Source of the DNA: a bacterium
GTDB taxonomy: Bacteria; Patescibacteriota; Saccharimonadia; Saccharimonadales; SZUA-47
Assembly (NCBI GenBank): GCA_030427125.1
Contig: JAUHXF010000008.1
Span: 1 to 37,732, forward strand
Reading direction: 5' to 3'
Length of the DNA: 37,732 nucleotides
The translations under genes were made by a program, and so were the position numbers. Shown piece by piece: positions 8,387 to 16,992 of the stretch. Position 1 is the first letter of the stretch. Each line of letters opens with the position of its first letter. Below the pieces are notes generated by a model that worked only from the letters and a program-made list of their open reading frames with translations, searched no databases and had not been told where the DNA came from.

Positions 8387-9433
8387 ATGCTTTATTCGTT
8401 GCAGTTACAGAATATTCGTTCATACAAGAACGGCATATTTGAATTTAAACCGGGTGTGAACATAATCGTTGGGCCAAACGCGAGCGGCAAGACAAACTTA
8501 CTTGAAGCTATATCATTGCTGTACCAGGGCAGCGCCTTTAAAAGCTCGGATGAAAATATGATTCGCCATAATGAAGCATGGGCGAGAATAGACGCCGTGA
8601 TTGATGGGGTTGATCGTGTAGTTAAGATTCAGAGAGAGCCCCTCAAAAAGGTTTATGTATTGGACGAGGTGGAGAAAAAACGACTCACGCACATAACCAA
8701 ATTACCGATCGTCCTATTCGAGCCTGAACATATGCTACTTTTATCAAAAGAGCCAGAGAGAAGGCGTAGTTATATAGATACAGTCTTAAAACAGACGGAA
8801 TCTACCTACGCTGACACACTTTCAAAATACAAACGAGTATTGTCGCAGCGCAATAGATTATTAAAGCAAGAAAGGAGTTCTCAAGAAGATTTTTTCGTAT
8901 GGGACATGCAACTTTGTGAACTTGCTGGAAGGATAGTTGAAGCTCGTCAATCGTATATTACTGATGCGAATAAAAATCTTACGAAGCGCTACCGTTCTGT
9001 TAGCGGCGGCAAAGAGACGCTGCAACTAAAGTATGAGTCAAAAATAGATAAAGCGAATTATGCAAATTCACTTGCCTTAACACTACAAGATCAATTTGAA
9101 CTTGATAAGATGCGGGGCTTTACTGGGGCTGGTCCTCATCGAGATGATGTACAAATCTTACTCAATGAGAAAGACGCGCGCACGAATGCTTCCCGCGGTG
9201 AAACACGTAGTATTGTATTGGCGTTAAAGATTACTGAGCTTGAAATGGTCTCGGAGGCGTTAGATAGCCAGCCTTTATTGCTCCTTGATGACGTTTTTAG
9301 CGAGCTGGACGGTAAGCGTCGACAGACTTTAGCTAAAACATTGCAAGAATATCAGACCTTCATAACAACTACGGACGCTGATGTTGTAATGGATCACTTT
9401 ACCGACTCCAACATCATCCCAATCACAAATTAA
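8387..9433 (+). CDS. recF: DNA replication and repair protein RecF
   Basis: A 348-residue SMC-like ATPase. Walker A is GPNASGKT (residues 29-36). The signature motif is SRGETRSIVLALK, and Walker B is LLLLDDVFSELD with Asp301/Asp302. RecF acts with RecO and RecR to load RecA at gapped DNA. Length and order after dnaN match the family. The 3' end overlaps by 11 bases with the convergent gene ending at 9423. No terminator separates the two transcription units, so read-through or collision is possible there. Confidence 0.96.
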   Translation: MLYSLQLQNIRSYKNGIFEFKPGVNIIVGPNASGKTNLLEAISLLYQGSAFKSSDENMIRHNEAWARIDAVIDGVDRVVKIQREPLKKVYVLDEVEKKRLTHITKLPIVLFEPEHMLLLSKEPERRRSYIDTVLKQTESTYADTLSKYKRVLSQRNRLLKQERSSQEDFFVWDMQLCELAGRIVEARQSYITDANKNLTKRYRSVSGGKETLQLKYESKIDKANYANSLALTLQDQFELDKMRGFTGAGPHRDDVQILLNEKDARTNASRGETRSIVLALKITELEMVSEALDSQPLLLLDDVFSELDGKRRQTLAKTLQEYQTFITTTDADVVMDHFTDSNIIPITN

Positions 9434-10937
9434 TTAAAGGAGATATGAAACGGTATCCCTGCTCTTTTAATTTATTGTTCTTTATTATGCTTGATAGCTC
9501 TGCTTCTGCGGCTTGAAGATTTTTCTGGTCAATTTTTAGGCTCCCTGTTTCTTCATTAATAACTCTCTCACCAAGGTTTAATGACAGGTGAACAAAACGG
9601 TCTCCTATTGATGCGTTTTGAACAAACGGACTTTCAGTAATCGGCTGTAATAATACATCTTCCTTAATACTATTCGTGTTAGCTGTATCAATTTGTAACG
9701 TGTGAGATCGGTTGTTTCTATCACGAACATTAATAGTTGCATATTCATCACCGAGACTCATAGAGTCCACGGAGTAATAATCACTACTGTATATGTATCG
9801 ACCCGTCAATGATTCATCTTGAATTTTGTATTCAACAACATGCGTATCAAAAACAACATAAACATATTCAGAGCTTGCGTAGAAGTTTACTACCTCATTT
9901 TGTGCGTATAGAAGATTTAGGTTATTATCGTAAACACCAAGTCGACCTAAGTCATCTAACACGCAAATATACTCCCTTATGCAATAAGAAGATTTAATTA
10001 AGGGTCTGTTCGTTACTCTTTTATTAAATGTCTCAGCTTTGTAGGAGCTAAGCACACCTTTAGAGGCTGTGATATTTATATCATCACCTTCTGTTATAAA
10101 GCCAGACATCAAAACTCCATCGTTAACTACGTCACTAATGGTAATCAAGCCTTCTTCTTCAGGAAGCTCTATTCTCTCCACAGAACTTAAATTGTTGCCC
10201 GAATAATAAAATCTTCCTTCTCGGGGTATAAATATAATCTTGTCACCGCTTCTTCTAACTGTGAAGGTGGTGTCGCTCGGCAGGTTTTCTATAATACGCA
10301 CGAAAACAATATCGAAACCGCCCCCCGCCTCTTTTAGCTCGTATAGAAAGTGTCCAGCACCAAAATTCTCCGAAGCTCTAACAAGGGCATACGTGGACTC
10401 ATTGACGTCAAATACTCCTTCAATTACTCCTGGGTCTGGATTGTCGAGGCTCGTGCTTTCTGCAAATAAGTCCTCTGCCCGAACAACTAACGAAGGTTTT
10501 GTAGAAGTTGGCTGGCTGTGGTAAACAAGACTAAACATCGTTCCGCCGCAGACATATGATACATAGGAACTTCCTAGAGGGTGCACACAAGATTGAGAGT
10601 CGTTTGCGACAAAATATCTTCCATCTTGTGGCCGTAGGTTTGCGTTTATATCCCTTTTTTGAAAAAATCCTGGGACATTGGTTAGCGCGCTAAAATCTCC
10701 GTCATCACCACTAATCTCTACTAAATATTTTCCAGAAGGAACGGACAGCTCGGTTATATCGGATGGGTTCGAAACGGTATTCCTGTAGTTTTCCCCGATG
10801 ACAGTAATCTGCTGCACATTTTGGCTGACAACAACAGTTAACCTACCTCTACTAGACAGCCATAAAATAAAAAGTGTTAGTACCAGCAAAAGTGCAAGTA
10901 AAGCAGTAACTATAATTAATTTTCTACGACTTATCAT
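9423..10937 (-). CDS. Membrane-anchored extracytoplasmic protein with PEGA-like and propeller-like regions
   Basis: Not recognised as a named family. The 504-residue protein starts with a single helix (about residues 7-28, KLIIVTALLALLLVLTLFIL) after positive charges, so the rest should be outside the membrane. Residues of about 33-85 (TVVVSQNVQQITVIGENYRN, then VPSGKYLVEISGDDGDF) resemble a PEGA-type beta domain. The remainder is a long series of short beta strands, as in a propeller. Four cysteines at about 115-130 and 325-335 could form disulfides. Its ATG overlaps the stop of the upstream hydrolase gene (ATGA), implying translational coupling, and it is the last gene of the T4SS operon. 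A role in surface adhesion or wall binding is inference. Confidence 0.6.
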   Translation of the reverse strand: MISRRKLIIVTALLALLLVLTLFILWLSSRGRLTVVVSQNVQQITVIGENYRNTVSNPSDITELSVPSGKYLVEISGDDGDFSALTNVPGFFQKRDINANLRPQDGRYFVANDSQSCVHPLGSSYVSYVCGGTMFSLVYHSQPTSTKPSLVVRAEDLFAESTSLDNPDPGVIEGVFDVNESTYALVRASENFGAGHFLYELKEAGGGFDIVFVRIIENLPSDTTFTVRRSGDKIIFIPREGRFYYSGNNLSSVERIELPEEEGLITISDVVNDGVLMSGFITEGDDINITASKGVLSSYKAETFNKRVTNRPLIKSSYCIREYICVLDDLGRLGVYDNNLNLLYAQNEVVNFYASSEYVYVVFDTHVVEYKIQDESLTGRYIYSSDYYSVDSMSLGDEYATINVRDRNNRSHTLQIDTANTNSIKEDVLLQPITESPFVQNASIGDRFVHLSLNLGERVINEETGSLKIDQKNLQAAEAELSSIIKNNKLKEQGYRFISPLINL

Positions 10938-13339
10938 TGAGATCCCAGTCCAGCTAAAATATCTATAGCTTCATTTATCCTATCTCTAACCTCTTCGCTG
11001 CCGTCTTGACAGTCAGCGCATCGCTCATAGTCCACGGCAAATATACTTGCGGCTTCTTCAACCGTCGTAGAGGCAAAGAATGGGTCTCCAGCACGTGTTT
11101 TTTCACTAGATATTTCTCCACCAAAACCAGTTCCACGGAGCTGTCCGTCTAGGAATCGTAGTTGATACGGAATGGTGTCAATTTCATCATATGTCACCCC
11201 TCTCAATGAAGACTGTTCGATTATCTTTCCGGTTGGCGTCCATTGCACAAGACCCCAGCCTATACCGCTAGTTGCAGTAATATCTACGGTCGACGAAGGT
11301 GTTTCAGTGCCCCGTGGAGTTCCCTGAAGCCGCATAGGCTCTACAGACGATTCATGACGCATATTTGCAATCACACCGGCAGCTTGTTCACGAGTAAACC
11401 CAAGTTCTCTTGTTAAAATCCTAAACACATCTGCTTCATTGTTGCCTGTCGTATTTACGTTACACACATCCCTGCCGCTACTCAAAGTGAGTACACTGTT
11501 TTTGTACTGAAGTATTTCTACAAGATTTTTTTCTGTGCTAATACCTCGAGATTTTACCTCATCAATAATTGATTGGAGCTCTGCATCACTTGTGAAGTTG
11601 AATAATGGCATTGTTGCTCCTGCGGCCAGGCTTTTTGCGATTGTGTCCTTTGAGTTTTCGCTTGCTAGAGCCCCTGCTTTCAAGTCGTCGGTTGTGATTA
11701 TGCCCTCAAAACCTAACTCTTCACGAAGAAGCCTAACACCGGCTGCGCTTGTCCCTATGACCTCTCCTTCAGATGTAAGGCCGGGCACAACCGCATTATT
11801 CAACATAACCACACCGTTGTGGCTGTTAACTAGATCTTCAAAGGCAAGAAGATCTCGGTCTCTTAGCGTGTCGATGTCCGGCGAGGTCTGTGGTTCATTG
11901 TCTGTGTTTCCTGGTGTTGTTCCGAGACCTGGAAAGTGTTTGTATGTAGGGTTGACTCCTGCTGAACGCAATCCTTTTGCAAAGGCAGATGCCTTTGCCT
12001 TCACGACTGCCGGGTCTTCAGAGAATCCTCTGTCTAAGTCGAATACCGCTCCACTCCCCTCTACCGACAAATCTGCCACAGGAGCTAGAACCGTATTAAC
12101 GCCTCTATCAAGAAGTTTTTCGCCAATTTCTTTAGCAACGAGCTCTATCTCTGCATCACTTTTTTCTCCGAGTTCTTTTGCGCTTGGGTATTCGCCAATC
12201 TGTTCTCGAAATCTTTGTACTCTACCGCCTTCTTCGTCGCTCGCCACCAACAACGGAATTCCTGCCGCAGCATTGAGGCTATCAAAAAATGCTTTGTTAT
12301 ACTCTCCATTGTCATTTCCCAGGATAAAAACTCCTCCAAGTTTATATTTTTCTACAGCCTCTATCATCTCCTGTCGCTGCGCACCGGTGAATCCTACTAT
12401 GAATGTCTGGGCGATTTTCTGGTCTTCAGATAGCCCGCCAATTGCCTCGGTGACGTCTAGTGTGGGGGTTAAGCTGGATGCTGCTTGTGGCACAGAACCA
12501 GCGGAGATAGACGGTGCTATTATTTGATCTAAGATCCAGCCTGCCTTTGCTTGATTGCCGCTTGTAGTGTGGTGCACACTGTCTGCTAGAGGATACTTAG
12601 CTCCCTCGTTTCGGGTCAGTGAAGCTCTGTATTCTGAAGCAAAATCTAGAACAGTAAAGTTACTTCTTGCAGCTGCCTCGGCTATAGCATTATTAACATT
12701 TGTTTCAGATCCATTTCTTCGCACGGTATTTACCCAGAAAATTTGAGCAGACGAATTATTTGATCGAAGCACGTTGACAAACTCAGTGGTTAAGCGAATC
12801 ATGAGTTCTTGATCTATGTTGGTCGCTCGGTTTGTTCCGAGTCCGACAACGATGATGCCTGCATTAGCATAATCTTGAGCATGTTCAGCTAGATACGGTT
12901 GAATGTTGGTTGATTGAAAGGCTCCGATTGCTTCTGCAGAAGGGCCCCATCTTCTATTGTCGGTGTGCCCACCTGCGCTTCCAGGTTCAACGCTTTCATC
13001 TACATTAAATCCGCGTAGTTTCGCCTCAGTTAGTAGTCCTGAATTTATCATCTGTACGGTTATAGAGTCACCTATAAAGAACACCTTGCTGTTATCTACG
13101 GAGTTTGATGTTCTTCCTCCGCATTGCAAAGTAGATATAGATTCAGGGTCTCGTACTGCTTGGGAGCGATTGAGTTGGTCTACATCGAACTGCGTAAGTG
13201 GTAGTAGCTGCGCTGAAACACTATCAGATAGCACAAATACAAACCCCACCAAGAGTACCATGCATGCATAGCTATAAGATTTTAGTCGACTTAGGTTTGT
13301 ATATTTTTTGACCGGATTATTAATCTTTCTCAGAATCAT
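10934..13339 (-). CDS. Exported three-domain cell-wall enzyme: SGNH hydrolase + GH3 + tail-lysozyme-like domain
   Basis: An 801-residue protein with an N-terminal helix and signal (about residues 24-43, ending SVSA). Three enzyme-like modules follow. Residues 85-275 are an SGNH hydrolase: GDS with Ser92, GTN with Asn170, and the Asp253-x-x-His256 pair. Residues 300-620 are a family 3 glycosidase (NagZ-like): DEEGGRVQR, KHFPG (467-471) and the nucleophile motif ITTDDL (Asp551/Asp552). The usual His of the NagZ Asp-His dyad is replaced in the loop GLGTTPGNTDNEPQ. Residues 635-800 resemble phage tail lysozyme: GVIANMRHES with candidate catalytic Glu663, then GLVQWTP. Together they could remove acyl groups, GlcNAc and glycan links from peptidoglycan. 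The gene overlaps both neighbours by four bases inside the T4SS operon. A role like that of VirB1 is likely but inferred. Confidence 0.82.
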   Translation of the reverse strand: MILRKINNPVKKYTNLSRLKSYSYACMVLLVGFVFVLSDSVSAQLLPLTQFDVDQLNRSQAVRDPESISTLQCGGRTSNSVDNSKVFFIGDSITVQMINSGLLTEAKLRGFNVDESVEPGSAGGHTDNRRWGPSAEAIGAFQSTNIQPYLAEHAQDYANAGIIVVGLGTNRATNIDQELMIRLTTEFVNVLRSNNSSAQIFWVNTVRRNGSETNVNNAIAEAAARSNFTVLDFASEYRASLTRNEGAKYPLADSVHHTTSGNQAKAGWILDQIIAPSISAGSVPQAASSLTPTLDVTEAIGGLSEDQKIAQTFIVGFTGAQRQEMIEAVEKYKLGGVFILGNDNGEYNKAFFDSLNAAAGIPLLVASDEEGGRVQRFREQIGEYPSAKELGEKSDAEIELVAKEIGEKLLDRGVNTVLAPVADLSVEGSGAVFDLDRGFSEDPAVVKAKASAFAKGLRSAGVNPTYKHFPGLGTTPGNTDNEPQTSPDIDTLRDRDLLAFEDLVNSHNGVVMLNNAVVPGLTSEGEVIGTSAAGVRLLREELGFEGIITTDDLKAGALASENSKDTIAKSLAAGATMPLFNFTSDAELQSIIDEVKSRGISTEKNLVEILQYKNSVLTLSSGRDVCNVNTTGNNEADVFRILTRELGFTREQAAGVIANMRHESSVEPMRLQGTPRGTETPSSTVDITATSGIGWGLVQWTPTGKIIEQSSLRGVTYDEIDTIPYQLRFLDGQLRGTGFGGEISSEKTRAGDPFFASTTVEEAASIFAVDYERCADCQDGSEEVRDRINEAIDILAGLGSQ

Positions 13340-16300
13340 CGAATAATTCCTTCGTCTAATAGCCTCACAATCGTATCAGCATGTTCCTTCATGTATGCAG
13401 CAGACTCACTATTGTTCATTTCTACAAGTAAAGCTGGTGAGTTGGTGGCGTCTGCGTACCACGCCTCCATGAAGCCATAGCCCCTGTTAGCGGCTACTGT
13501 CCATGGCCAACTCTTGTTGTTGCAAGATGCTGTGCTCCCATCAATCATGCCTGTGTATGCTTCAGCAATTGGTCGAGATCGATCATAGGTGGCCTCTCCG
13601 GAGTAGAAGACCTTGTTTATGCAGTCATGATATGCAAAGAACGCACTGGAAGGACCTAATGCTGTCAGGAAGTTTTGGACATTCTGAGTTTCAGCCTCAC
13701 TTGCAGCTGACGCACCCCTATAGTCTCCACTAAATGGTGTGTTGTTGCCACTAGAACCCCATCTATAATCAAAGTTCCTATTTAGATTCACTCCGTTTGG
13801 ATTATTTCTCCCGTTGCTTGCAATAGCAGCTTTGTTTACCTCAGGTATAGCTATTACTCGCACATCGCTCGGGAGTGAAGCGTTGAATAGGAGCTCGAAA
13901 GATACCCTCTGTCCACCATTTTCCGATCCGTGGATAGATGAAGCTATTACAATTGTTCGAGGGTTTGTTTCACCTGCGCATGCATCACGTACGAACACCA
14001 TCATGTCGCTACCATTTGTATCCTGGCCAATTATGCCAGAGGCTCCGCCCATTGCTGATGCAATCTCTTCCCAGTTGAGTGCATTTTGACCAGGAGCAAA
14101 GTAGTCACTTTCAAGACCAATACTTCTGCCTTCGCACGGTATAACCGGTCCGTCAATATATTCAGCAATGCTCACACCTGCCAAGCCTGAGCCGGTAAGA
14201 CGCGCACTCGATGCATCTAGGTTGTAAATTTTTGTTGCAGTGTCATTGACAACCTCATCAAGCATACAGATATTGCTTTTTGTATAGACTACCTCTCCGG
14301 TTTCCTCGTCCATTACTTTTGACTCCTCTCGCTCTATAGCGCGTCTTTCACATTCTTCAGGTGTGGTTACTTCAACATCTTCTTCCAGTTCATCTAGGGA
14401 GAATCCATATTGAGCTACCCCGAAGTTTTGACTTCTGCCAAGCAGACTACGCGTTCCAGCTTCTGCGCTTGCTTGGCCTGATATGCCCGCGATCGCAGAG
14501 CTAAACAATGAATTGCCAGACAGATTAATGCCACTTATTGGTTTTCTTATAGGGAGAATAGTACTCAGTCTAAATAAGGATGTGCTTGCTAGCGACTTAG
14601 CGCTGCTTATATCTAGATAGCGTGCGAAAAAGTCTTTTCGTTCAAACTCTTCCTGTTCTTTTTGTGCAAAATATTGATCTAATTCTGCGACTTCTTGATC
14701 ATTGAGAAGCCTTCCTCCGAGACCCTGCATGTTGCCGTTTTCATCCTCGTAGCCCTTTATCATTGTATTGGTGCTTGCGTCGTTAGCGGCCATTACCTGA
14801 TCGATAGCCGTGGCGCCGTCTTCTGTCAGTACATCTGTAGATAACCTAAACATATTATTAATAATTGCTGAGAATACACCCCCAAAAACACCAGATACTG
14901 TGTTGATAGCACTTTTAACGGGGCCTAGGCTGGTGATTGCGCCGACTGCTGGGCCTGTGACGAAATCAACAAATGAATCAATTTTGTCTAGAGCTCCGTG
15001 CACTAAATCGTTTAAACATGGTGTTCCCGTTATAGGTGTACAGGCACGATAAGGACCTAGAGCGATATCTTTGACTGTCCCCAGAGAACCGGAATTTAAG
15101 GCCTCTTCTATTCCCACCGTTTGCCTCAGCTTTGTTTCCGGGCAAACTAGCTCTGCTGAGTCCTTTGTTAGAACAACCCCATCGAGACACTGTCTTTCTG
15201 GCAGCGGTCTATTGTTGGATGCTGCATACATTCTGCTTTGCTCGAAACCATCAACCAATTCGTACATAGCACTTATCTCTTCTATACTAAGTCTCGACTC
15301 AGATCCTGCCTGTGCGGCGGTGGTATTAGCAAGGTTGCCCGCGATTGAACCCGGTAGACGGAGCAACGATGCAATTCCTTCGTTCTTTGGAATGTCTATA
15401 GTGCCATCGATACCGGACATTATCATTGCCGAGTATTCAACAGCAGCAGCAACATTTCTGTCATACACAAACTTAGAAATAGAATTATCTTCAACTTTTT
15501 GAACGAGTTGATCAACAGTGTCTAGAAGGTAGAGAGCAGTTACTATACCAGCAGAGCCTGCAAGTGAACCTATCACTTTAGGGGCTGCGGTCTTAAAGAT
15601 CTTATCGAATACTTTTTCTGTTAGGTATCTTCCAACCCTCTTGTCGCCTATTTCAGAGACAATATCTTGCATTTTTTCACTGGACGCTTCGAGTGCTTCT
15701 CGTGCGGCCCTATTAGTGTCACGATCAAGCTCTTGCGGACTACAAGACGACACAAGACAGAACAAATAGGCGCCAGCCCTAGCATTTGCGGGTTCTACGA
15801 CCCGAGCGATTAATTTAATTTGAAGCTGTTTGAGTCGACTGATGTTTTTTGTGCCAAATTCATCTCGCTTGAAACAAAGTATAAAGCACCATTTCTTTGC
15901 ACCATGGAAAGCAGCTGCTGACCTGAAATGTCTTCGTCCTAAAATACCCTTCCATTTTGTTTCTGCTTCTATAAACTCTCCACTAATTTTTGCTATTCCT
16001 CTTGGGCCGCCCGCTCCTACGACTCTTCCATTTTGAATGACCCTATACTCTCTACCCCCTCTAAAGTCAGTGCTTGGTGCACTTTCAATCTCGATACCAA
16101 AATTATTGAAAAGTTTTGTCTCAATCCTGTTTTGATTCCAATTATTAAATGTTTTCGAGAATATATTGCCAGTTAGAACCTTATTACAGCCACGACGCAA
16201 TGTTGTCCCACAGTCATCCTGCCCAGCAGTCGGTACTAATTTTGAAATATAATACTGAGCAGTAAATTTTTCTAGTCTCTCACCTACGAGCTGCGTTGCC

Positions 16301-16959
16301 CTGCTGCTCGCAGAAGTAACAGCTTCTTTGAATTGCTGGAGTGCAAGCTGAGGGATGGCCATAATTCCGGCAATTGCTAGAGTGACGCCGAGACCGCCAA
16401 TAAAAGTAAAGATGGCCTTTTTAGTATTGGATGCTTTTTTCTTTGCCTTGTTTTTTGTATCGCTTATTGAATAGCGCCACGCAGACATGCCTTTTTCGTC
16501 ATCATCAGAATCTTTTTCTGCCTCACTTACTACTGAACTATCTTGACCGTCGTCTGTTGAAGCGCCATTTTCTGCGTTAGCTAGATCCGCTTCTCCGACA
16601 CCATTCTCTTGTGCGTTAGACGCATCTTTGTCGTCTGTTGGATGGGCTTCTGGATCATACTCAGAATTGCCTACTCCCCCTTCGTCATTCAAGGGCATAT
16701 CAGGGTCGTACGAGTCGCCGGCTCCACCCTCAGGGTTGACGAAATCGGGTTCGATAGCGTCTTGCGCGTTTTGACCTTCTTCTTGCGCGATTTGCTGAGC
16801 AGGAGAGCCTGATGCAAAACGCTGTCTATTTTGCGGCGTGTTAAGCACAGGAGATTTAGCGGTTGGGTTTTTGCCTCTGTTATCGATTCTTCCGCGACCA
16901 CGCAAAGAAACCTTAACTTTCCCTTTGCCTGGTCTTTCTGGTGCTGGTGCTGTTGCCAT
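13336..16959 (-). CDS. Large membrane-anchored T4SS-associated protein with C-terminal M14 carboxypeptidase domain
   Basis: A 1207-residue protein. Residues 1-175 are disordered and charged: basic first (GKGKVKVSLRGRGR), then acidic. A membrane segment at about 182-204 follows a Lys-rich stop-transfer stretch. The middle (210-930) contains further hydrophobic patches near 480-500 and 705-735 and is unrecognised. The C-terminal 200 residues are a zinc carboxypeptidase of family M14 with all key residues: HGSE giving His1010 and Glu1013, NLNRNF with substrate-binding Arg1061, AYHD with His1111 as third zinc ligand, and LLVEMN with catalytic Glu1180. Such domains trim murein peptides or D-amino acids. 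It starts 33 bases after VirB4 and overlaps the next gene by four bases. It may be the envelope-spanning component that opens the wall for the machine; that is inference. Confidence 0.75.
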   Translation of the reverse strand: MATAPAPERPGKGKVKVSLRGRGRIDNRGKNPTAKSPVLNTPQNRQRFASGSPAQQIAQEEGQNAQDAIEPDFVNPEGGAGDSYDPDMPLNDEGGVGNSEYDPEAHPTDDKDASNAQENGVGEADLANAENGASTDDGQDSSVVSEAEKDSDDDEKGMSAWRYSISDTKNKAKKKASNTKKAIFTFIGGLGVTLAIAGIMAIPQLALQQFKEAVTSASSRATQLVGERLEKFTAQYYISKLVPTAGQDDCGTTLRRGCNKVLTGNIFSKTFNNWNQNRIETKLFNNFGIEIESAPSTDFRGGREYRVIQNGRVVGAGGPRGIAKISGEFIEAETKWKGILGRRHFRSAAAFHGAKKWCFILCFKRDEFGTKNISRLKQLQIKLIARVVEPANARAGAYLFCLVSSCSPQELDRDTNRAAREALEASSEKMQDIVSEIGDKRVGRYLTEKVFDKIFKTAAPKVIGSLAGSAGIVTALYLLDTVDQLVQKVEDNSISKFVYDRNVAAAVEYSAMIMSGIDGTIDIPKNEGIASLLRLPGSIAGNLANTTAAQAGSESRLSIEEISAMYELVDGFEQSRMYAASNNRPLPERQCLDGVVLTKDSAELVCPETKLRQTVGIEEALNSGSLGTVKDIALGPYRACTPITGTPCLNDLVHGALDKIDSFVDFVTGPAVGAITSLGPVKSAINTVSGVFGGVFSAIINNMFRLSTDVLTEDGATAIDQVMAANDASTNTMIKGYEDENGNMQGLGGRLLNDQEVAELDQYFAQKEQEEFERKDFFARYLDISSAKSLASTSLFRLSTILPIRKPISGINLSGNSLFSSAIAGISGQASAEAGTRSLLGRSQNFGVAQYGFSLDELEEDVEVTTPEECERRAIEREESKVMDEETGEVVYTKSNICMLDEVVNDTATKIYNLDASSARLTGSGLAGVSIAEYIDGPVIPCEGRSIGLESDYFAPGQNALNWEEIASAMGGASGIIGQDTNGSDMMVFVRDACAGETNPRTIVIASSIHGSENGGQRVSFELLFNASLPSDVRVIAIPEVNKAAIASNGRNNPNGVNLNRNFDYRWGSSGNNTPFSGDYRGASAASEAETQNVQNFLTALGPSSAFFAYHDCINKVFYSGEATYDRSRPIAEAYTGMIDGSTASCNNKSWPWTVAANRGYGFMEAWYADATNSPALLVEMNNSESAAYMKEHADTIVRLLDEGIIR

Positions 16960-16992
16960 CTATGCGCCCTTAGATGTAGTTACTTTTCTATT

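Noticed and set aside
9445-9516. 23-residue frame after recF with a perfect AAAGGAG
   Set aside because: It lies antisense inside the 3' end of the 504-residue gene, is very short and has no supporting promoter or homology. The Shine-Dalgarno match is probably chance.
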